In this document: positions 1 through 7,500 of the stretch, one piece after another
Layout: the number at the start of each line of letters is the position of its first letter
Numbering within the stretch: position 1 is the first letter of the stretch
Assembly (NCBI GenBank): GCA_003232595.1
Contig: QIIJ01000260.1
Coordinates: 1-9,425 of the forward strand
DNA: 9,425 nucleotides
Direction of reading: 5' to 3'
From: Aurantimonadaceae bacterium
Lineage (GTDB): Bacteria > Pseudomonadota > Alphaproteobacteria > Rhizobiales > Rhizobiaceae
Notes under the pieces: generated by a model
Database searches by the model: none
Told to the model about the DNA's origin: nothing
What the model saw: only the letters and a program-made list of their open reading frames with translations
Position numbers and translations under genes: made by a program

Positions 1-1
1 T

Positions 2-154
2 CGAAAAGGGCTTGACCGAAAAGCTCCTTACATCTCATTCCCGTTTCCTTTGGTTTTATTGGCCCATCTGAACAATTTGCTTCCAACCCGGTTGTCGGAT
101 TGGTGCAATTCGGGGCTGCGTGCAAAAATGGAGACCGGGGACGACCATATGTGA
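2..154 (+). CDS. C-terminal end of a probable short-chain dehydrogenase/reductase (partial, 5' end outside window)
   Basis: An uninterrupted frame runs from the window edge to a TGA at 152-154 and encodes 50 residues. It contains a GLDR stretch, then ISFPFPLVLLAHL, then LLPTRLSDW, and a polar tail ending GDDHM. A basic patch followed by an I-x-FP hydrophobic segment, an LP turn and a charged tail resembles the C-terminus of bacterial SDR proteins of the ketosphinganine-reductase/RkpH kind. The catalytic Ser-Tyr-Lys and the Rossmann glycines would lie outside the window, so the family call rests on this tail alone. A perfect hairpin starts four bases after the stop, which supports a real gene end. 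The gene converges on the AOS gene. If it belongs to the pathway, a likely role is reduction of the ketone left by the AOS. Alternatively it is an unrelated neighbour. Confidence 0.6.
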   Translation, partial: RKGLDRKAPYISFPFPLVLLAHLNNLLPTRLSDWCNSGLRAKMETGDDHM

Positions 155-157
155 GTG

Positions 158-175
158 CTGGGAAATCTTTCCCAG
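158..175 (+). terminator. Hairpin just after the SDR stop, likely weak intrinsic terminator
   Basis: CTGGGAAATCTTTCCCAG is a perfect inverted repeat: a 7-bp stem with an ATCT loop, or 8 bp if the loop closes to two bases. It begins four bases after the + strand TGA at 152-154. A short T-rich stretch (TTCTTTCC, 176-183) follows on the + strand, so the orientation fits termination of the rightward gene. The T-tract is interrupted, so efficiency is uncertain. Nothing U-like follows it on the minus strand. Confidence 0.5.
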
Positions 176-217
176 TTCTTTCCGATATCCAAGCGCCGCC
201 CCGGGGTCGATTTCTAA

Positions 218-279
218 TTGGCCCACTTGTCAATCAGATTTGAACAACCGGCCTCTTTGACAAATTCAGAAGTGGCCAA
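218..279. repeat. Interrupted inverted repeat between the convergent SDR and AOS genes
   Basis: The left arm TTGGCCCACTTGTCAA (218-233) can pair with two right segments: TTGACAA (257-263) and AAGTGGCCAA (270-279). The match has one extra C on the left and a six-base bulge (264-269) on the right. On the minus strand it starts ten bases after the AOS stop, so it could be a 3' stem-loop of the AOS transcript. No U-run follows in that direction (AATTAGAAATCG), so a standard intrinsic terminator is not supported. Confidence 0.35.
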
Positions 280-289
280 GAGCACTTCA

Positions 290-1543
290 TCAATTTGTCT
301 TGTGGTTGGCTGTCAGAAAAAACCTCAGTCGTGCAGACTTATTCGGCACCGCCGGAGCAATAATCGGCAGGACGTTGAAGCCATTTTCAAAAAGCTTGTT
401 GGATACCCAAATTGCGGCCAAAGAGTCCCAGGTCATCACAGGAATTATGGGGAATTCGCCACCCATTTCACAATCGAGATTATAGTGACCAGCCTTGGCT
501 CGAAAATATTTTGAAAGCTCCCGCAAGCGGTCAACCGGACCGGTGTCGCGGGCCAACATTTTCAGCGCTTCATTCGCTGCATATGCATTTGGGGCGGAAA
601 GGCCTACCGAATAGACAAAGCCAGGCGCCTTGAAACGAAGCAGGTCAATCAATCCTGAGGAGCCGCCAATAAATCCGCCACAAGAGCAGAGCGCCTTGGA
701 TAAGGTGCCCATGATAATTTCAATATGTTCTGCATCAATCCCATATTCTTCGCAAAGACCCCGGCCAGTCATGCCCAGAACACCAAGGGAATGTGCCTCG
801 TCAATCATCAGCCAGGATCCATGCCGGTTTTTTGTTTCAATAAATTTTGGCAGGTCCGGGATATCGCCATCCATTGAATACAAACCTTCAATGACGACCA
901 GTACGTTTTCATAGTCACCGCGAACAGACGCCAGTTTGTCATCAACCCAGTTGTAATCGTTGTGCGGAAAGGCAAAATGATCCGCACCCGATGCGCGGAC
1001 GCCTTCATATATCGAATTATGCGCAAGCGCGTCGACGAGAACTAGATCTCCTTTTGTCACCAAGGTACGCAGTCCGGCCAAATTTGTTCCGTATCCGGAA
1101 ACCATCGTTATACATTCTTCCACCCCGAGAAAGTCTGCGATCCGATTTTCAAGTTCCGCGTGATAGCGCCGGTGGCCACCAACGACACGTGAGGCGGTCG
1201 AAGAAACACCCCATTCCCTGGCACCCAAAGCTGCTGCATCGGCAACAGCACTGGATTGATTTAGACCAAGGTAATCATAGGAAGCGAAATTCGTTTTCCA
1301 GGATCCTTCAATTTTGACTTTGGTACCACGCACCTCATCAACCCGGCGAAAAAATGGGGAGTCTATGCCAAGCGTTTGCCCGGTCGATCTAACGATCTTT
1401 ATTTCGCGATAGGCTGGCAAAGTCCGGAAATCAAATGCCACCTCCGGTCCTGCATCCTCACCGGGCGCTTCCGGCGGCGAGGGCTGAATTGCGGAATGTT
1501 GTTTGTGCAGCTTTTGCAAAAGGGACCGGGAGCTTTTTTTCAT
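290..1543 (-). CDS. Alpha-oxoamine synthase (PLP-dependent, serine palmitoyltransferase/KBL/ALAS-like, RkpG-type)
   Basis: A 417-residue fold-type I PLP enzyme. Family members condense an amino acid with an acyl thioester, with loss of CO2, to give an alpha-amino ketone. Visible motifs: NFASYDYLGLN near residues 85-95, SRVVGGHRRYH about 118-128, ring-stacking His175 in DALAHNSIYEG, IDEAHSLG with Asp248 and His251, and TLSKA with the Schiff-base Lys283, followed by CGGFIGG. The core is complete. An extra N-terminal stretch of about 40 residues holds a basic helix-like start (MKKSSRSLLQKLHKQH) and a Pro/acid-rich linker. I chose ATG at 1543 because AGGTG (1553-1557) sits nine bases upstream. 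The longer GTG start at 1555 lies inside that site. The gene begins 16 bases after the synthase stop, so co-translation is likely. The synthase has no thioesterase, so this enzyme probably offloads its ACP-bound chain (inference). Amino-acid choice (Ser, Gly, Ala) is not readable. Confidence 0.93.
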   Translation of the reverse strand: MKKSSRSLLQKLHKQHSAIQPSPPEAPGEDAGPEVAFDFRTLPAYREIKIVRSTGQTLGIDSPFFRRVDEVRGTKVKIEGSWKTNFASYDYLGLNQSSAVADAAALGAREWGVSSTASRVVGGHRRYHAELENRIADFLGVEECITMVSGYGTNLAGLRTLVTKGDLVLVDALAHNSIYEGVRASGADHFAFPHNDYNWVDDKLASVRGDYENVLVVIEGLYSMDGDIPDLPKFIETKNRHGSWLMIDEAHSLGVLGMTGRGLCEEYGIDAEHIEIIMGTLSKALCSCGGFIGGSSGLIDLLRFKAPGFVYSVGLSAPNAYAANEALKMLARDTGPVDRLRELSKYFRAKAGHYNLDCEMGGEFPIIPVMTWDSLAAIWVSNKLFENGFNVLPIIAPAVPNKSARLRFFLTANHKTN

Positions 1544-1552
1544 TTGATGTTG

Positions 1553-1557
1553 CACCT
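1553..1557 (-). promoter_or_regulatory. Ribosome-binding site deciding the AOS start
   Basis: AGGTG on the minus strand lies nine bases before ATG at 1543 and two bases upstream of the synthase stop codon (1560-1562). The alternative GTG start (1553-1555) is part of this motif and has no purine-rich site of its own, which favours the ATG. Confidence 0.55.
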
Positions 1558-1559
1558 GA

Positions 1560-4500
1560 TCAGGCAGATTTCCTCATCACTTTATCCGCCAACTCATTTG
1601 AAATCTCTGTAGTTGTCAAATGCCGGGTAACCATATCTGCACCGCGATCCTCCTGATCGTCAGACACGATACTGTCAACAATCTCACTGGCAATTAATGC
1701 CAGGTTCGACTCTGCATCGACCACTGTAAAATCCACACCCGGCCCCAGCCTTTCCTCGGCTGCCATCACAAGGTTCAGGCCCATCAAGCTGTCAAATCCC
1801 AGTTCTTGAAGCGGTCTTGTAACATCCACATCCGATGGCGCCATGCGCATGATTGTGGCTGCTTCATGGGTCAGGATCTCTAAAATTGCTTTTAGAGCCA
1901 CCTTTTTGCCCCGTTCCTCAACCAGTTTCTGAAGGTCAATCACATCCTCGATCGGTATCTGCCTTTTCCTGATGTTCAACGCCTCAAACAGCGGTTCAGA
2001 AATCACCGGATGGTTCCTTAGTGGAATGGACCAGTCCACAGGCGAGATGGTGATTGCCGTGCATTCAGGACAGTTCGCCAAGACTTTATCCAACCTCTTC
2101 AGTGCGGACGCTGCGCTTTGGAGTGTTCCAAATTGCCGCGCTACAATTTCGCGGCTTTCATCATTTCTTGCCAAATAACCGACATCCGATATTGGGCCCC
2201 AAGAAACAACAAGACCTGGAAAACCATCTTGAACCCGCTTGGTAACAATTTCCTCCATTCCAAGATTCGCAACGACATAGGCCGATTGTCCTTGCGACCC
2301 AAATCGCGACGCCGCAGAGCCGAAAAGAATGAAATGATCCAACGAAAACCGACGCGTCAACTTATCCAGGGCCATAGCACAGCGAATTTTAGGTTCAATG
2401 ACCGCGCGAATTCGTTCTTGATCCAAATTTTCAAATCTCGCGTCGTCAAGCACAAGAGCACTGTTCACTACGCCTGCCAGCCCCTCTTGCTGGTCCTCGA
2501 TTCTCTCAAGAATGGCGCGGATATCGTCCTCATTTGTTGCATCACAGCAAGAGACGTGAACCGACACTCCCGCCGCCTCAATAGCCTTCAGCTCATCTGG
2601 CGGGATCTGGCCTGATCTGCTGGCAAGCCAAAGCGATCTGGCGCCGCTATTCGCAAGCCACTTTGCTGTTTCCAACCCAAAACCCGACGTCCCGCCGAGC
2701 ACCAACCAGGTGCCTCGTATTGGCTTGGGTTCGCAACCTGCGACCGCAGGAGGCGTCGGCGGAGTTACAAGGATTTTTCCGATGTGATGGGACTGTTGCA
2801 TATATTGGAAAGCGTCACGAATTCTTTGAGCCGGAAAAACTTTCAGGGGCGGCAATGTAAGTGATTCATCCTCAAAGCCGGCAGCAATCCGGCGCATGGC
2901 CCGTTTTGCATTTGTCGGCCTGTGCAGCAAAAGCTGATCAATATCCATACCGAAATAAGAGATATTCTTTCGCAGAACCCGGGTAGCCATCACAGAGTTT
3001 TCCAGAAACCCACGTTTTCCGAGCTCGACGAAACGGCCAAATGGAGCCAGACAACCAAGTCCCCTTTCCATTGCCTCTCCGGCCAAGCTGTTCAACACCA
3101 CATCAATCCCCGCATTACTAGTAATCTCAGCGATTTTATCGGCAAATTCCAGCGATCGACTATCGAGAATATGTGTGACACCAAGCGTCTTCAAATACAG
3201 CCGTTTCTCAGCACTGCCTGCTGTAGCGATCACTATCAGTCCGGCGTTCCTGGCAATCTGAATTGCCGCCAGTCCAACCCCACCGGTCGCCCCGTGGATT
3301 AATACTGTTTCGTTTCGCTTAACTTGGGCAAACTCTTTCAGTGCGTAGTCTGCGGTCAAAAAAGCGACGGGAATCGACGCTGCCTCAATCAAATCTGTAT
3401 TTTCAGGCAGTGCCATCACTGCGCTTGAAGCCGTTGTGACGTGGCTGCTAAACGCGCCGGACGCAAATGCCATTACCTTGTCGCCGGGCGTGAATTTAGA
3501 TTTCGAGCCAACCCGCGTGATATAGCCAGAGCATTCCATGCCAAGCGAGGGGCCGGTAAACCCGCCTTCCAATGCTTCGACTGGTAGCAAACCCTGCGCC
3601 CACATGATGTCGCGGTAATTCAACCCTGTCGCGATAACTTGGATTTCCAACTCGTTGTCGCGTAGAGGCTTCCTTTCCTGAAGCCTCCAATCCATTTTAT
3701 TCAGAGATCGTCGCCCCTGCTGCCTCAGCACCGATTTTGATTCACTGATCGGTGGACACTCGGGGACATCTGCCGGCAGAATCCTTTGGCCAAATGTTCC
3801 CGCCAAGCAAATTGTGATCTCTCGTTCGCTGGTTGTGGCAAGCATTTCCACGACACGTTCCGCAGTAACACCATCCTCGACACTCATCGTCCGAATATCG
3901 CGGCGTGTTTCATTCACTATGCTCCTGCGCCAACCGCGGATGGTCGACGATCCCACGAGACCACGCTGAATAATCCAAGTGGTGCCCTCGGAATCTGATT
4001 GTGCAAACCGAAAAGGCTGGCTGATTGCGATCTTAAACAGGTCTTTCTCTGCATCGAGAACCAACAGTTTCACCGGCACACCATCTGGATTGCTGAGGTT
4101 GCGAAGCCCATCAGCCAGTTCACCCGACCCCACAACGTGAAAGGCCGGTATTTCCACCGATGTTCGCTGCGTTGCTCGGGCAGTAAAAAACCGAATTGAA
4201 GAATTCGCCTCTGAGCGATGTTGAACAACATCCGTTCCGTGGCGACACAGGGTCTTCGTCAGCATTTCCAGGGCGTTTTGTGACCGATGGCGGCGCAAAA
4301 GTCGCGCAAAGGCATCAACGTCTTCCTCGACAAACAGCACTTCTCCACCATAGCGCAAAAATCCAAGGATTTGCCTATGCGACTCTGGCGCATATGACCG
4401 CACAACATCTACACCTACGACAAGATCAAATTTGCCTGTGATCAGATTTACGCCCTGAAGCGTTCCGACGAAAATTGCTGGTTGATCTGGCAATGCCATG

Positions 4501-7500
4501 ATCAGAGCCTCGGCGTTTTTCTCGTCCTTTGCCAATATGGAAACGTGGCCAAATACCTTGGTAGCCTGCTCTACCAATGCCGCATCGACTGGCCCCACAA
4601 GGAGAACTCTGGCTTTGGGCGCAACCATATCCTGCAAAACCACCAGCGCAGCATCAGAGAGGCCGGGGTGAAAATCCGCCTTCGAACCGGACGCGGACAA
4701 ATGCCCTAATAGCGCGTGAAGTTCCGTGTTCGCCTTGGGGCCGGTTTGAACTAGCAAATCCACCAAACTGTTGATTTCCGGCCATGGACAGGGTTCAATC
4801 AATGACGGTTTTTCTTGATCACCGAATTCGACGCTTTCGTGCAACGATAATATCTGTAACGCAGCGTCCAATTGTCCACTGGCAACGGCGGTGTCGCCCG
4901 GATGGTTTGCGACAATATCCCAGGCACATCTTCCTGCGATCGCATCACGCAAGACCCCGATATCATCCTGGTCCTTATTGTTCTGGTGCGAAAATTTTAC
5001 AACCGACTCTTTGACTGAAACAGAAACTTCGCCACCCAGTGGTACGCTCACTTCTTCCCAGTACTCAGTCAAATCACCAGAGATATTGCTGGCAGGCCGA
5101 AACCGAAATTCGTCGATGGAAGCTACGACACGGCCCTTGGCCGAAAGATACTTGACGTCAAGACACATGCCAAATTCACTGATTTGTCTTAGTGTAACCC
5201 TTGAAGCCGAAATTGTTTCTGTCGAGAAAACTTGAACCCTTCCCATACGACCGGGCAAGAAAACGGTATTGCTGTCAATATTACGTTGTTCCAGCAGTGC
5301 TGCTACAGAGTGCAAACCAGAATCCGCCAAAGTAGGGTCAATTCTGAAAATGTCCGAAATATCCGACGACCCCAAAACAGCGTCAACCTGGTCTTCAAAC
5401 ACTGATACGCCCCGAATTTTCGCGAAACTCTTGCCGTAGTCCAAGCCCAGTTCGCCAAGTCTGGGGTAGAAATCTTCGTCAAACTGCCCAACTGTGACGT
5501 TCAGAATTTCGGCATCGGTTTGCGTTGGTTCTGCCACCGACGCTATCGCGATATCCGTCCAGTGCTTTCCAGAACGCATCGAGAATGTCAGGCGTTTTGC
5601 GCTTGGTTCAAAGACCACGCGCGTCGAGGTCGACTTGTCCCTTTTTAGTTGGAGCGGGCGATAAATTTCAAGGTCCCGGAGTTCTACTCGGTCCCTGCCA
5701 AAAACCTGCGAAGCTGCCTCGACAAACATTTCCAAAATACACGTAGCCGGAAGCAACACCCGCCCATCAACGACGTGATCACCTAACCATGTAAGTCTAC
5801 CGACCGATAAATCGTTGTGCCAAACAAGGCTATCCGGACTAAGGCGACCTCCCAGAAGAACGTGTTGTTGGTCTCGAGCGAAAATATCGAGGCGGATTTC
5901 CTTATCCAACACGTAAGACTTTCGATCGAACGGATAGGTGGGTAGGTCTGCTAGAAATGGTAGCTTAGGTCCGAGCAAATCTTCTCCTTGAAGAATCGCC
6001 CCAGACGCCAGCGCATCCAGAACAATCTCAACAGGAGGGCGTTCCTTCTTTCGTGCAGCTCCGAGGCCTTCTACCACCGGGTAGTAGCGCCCCTCTTCCG
6101 TTAGACAGTCACGGATGCTTGATCTCAATACTGTAACAGGAGAAATTTCAACCAAGACGCCAATATTGTCTTTTGACATAGCCTTGACGGCATTGCGAAA
6201 ACGCACCATTTCCCGGGCGCTCTTCCACCAATACTGGGTATCCAAGTCGCCGCCATTGACTTGGGCTCCGGACCAACCAGAATAAAACGCGATCTCCGAG
6301 GACATCCCGTTAATGTCCTTTAGATCTTGACACATAGAGGATCGGAGGTCGTCCAAAAAACGAGAATGATAGGGATAATCAATCGCTAGACGCTTGCCTG
6401 CGATCCGCATCTCGCGGGCGGTCGCCAAAAGCCGAGCCACTTCATCGGCTTTTCCGGTAACCGTAACGTTTTCACTCGCATTCTCTGCCGCAATCTCAAC
6501 GTCTAGACCCAAATCGATGATCATTTGAGTGACTTCGTTTTTGCTCGCAGCCATGCCGGCCATAGTTCCGGCTCCGCGAATTTTTTCGAGCGCATTCGAG
6601 CGGGTCACGATTATTTCAACTGCATCCTGAAGAGAAATCATGCCGGCGGTATGTGCAGCGGCGACCTCTCCCACCGAATGACCAAGAACCGCATGGGGAC
6701 GCAATCCCAGCACCTTCAAAGCCTCAACTAGAGCGACTTGAATAGCAAACAAGAGAGGTTGAGCAACACGCGCATGCAATAAACGATCGCCCAGATCGTC
6801 AGACATCATCAGATCGACCACAGATTCTGCGCCGGATACCTCAAATTGTCTGGAGATACGCTCAATGCAGCGACGAAAAACTGGGTTACTGTCTAATAGC
6901 TCTCGCGCCATGCCGTTTTTGACGGCGCCATTCCCCGAAAAGATAAACCCTACCCGGGCATCTCCCTTGATCGCCTCTCCCACGACGGCCCCATGATCGC
7001 GCGAGCCGTCAAGCCAACTGGTTAGGTTTTCCTGAGCACTGTCGGCGGACCCTGGCGGCAGGCACAATCGAAAACGATGTCGTGTGAGCCGGTGATTAGC
7101 GTTTGAAAAGGCCTGACCCAAATCAATTTTCTGACAGGATATTTTATGCTGCCAGTTCTTCGCCAGTTCCTTTAGCGCCGGCTTGCTGGCAGCCGTCAAC
7201 CTGAGTGCGGGCAATGCATCGTGGTCCGTTATGGTTTCGGGTTCATTTTTGAATGCACTTGGCTGTCGGATAACCGCGTGCGCGTTTGCTCCACCAAAAC
7301 CAAACGAATTGATGGCAGCAAACCAGGGCTTATCGCGAACGGGGATTTCCAGGTGATCCTGGACAAGTTTCAGATTCAGACCTTTGCAATCGATGTCCGG
7401 ATTTGGTTCCTCGCAGTGCAAAGAGGCTGGCAGGAAATTATTTTCAAGGGCCAGTTGCGCCTTGAGAAGGCCGACAAGTCCAGAAACGGGCTCTAAGTGT

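Noticed and set aside
56..148. 30-codon minus-strand frame in the left edge region
   Set aside because: It is very short, has no ribosome-binding site, and overlaps the + strand frame that fits an SDR tail and ends at a hairpin.
1553..1555. GTG as start codon of the AOS
   Set aside because: It is part of the AGGTG ribosome-binding site of the ATG at 1543 and has no site of its own.
2118..2615. 165-codon + strand open frame inside the synthase gene
   Set aside because: It is antisense to the KR/ACP coding region, has no recognisable motif, and the minus frame has clear conserved catalytic motifs there.
4891..5235. 114-codon + strand open frame inside the synthase gene, and other antisense frames of 60-112 codons
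   Set aside because: They are shadows of the long coding frame with low-complexity, non-family-like translations.
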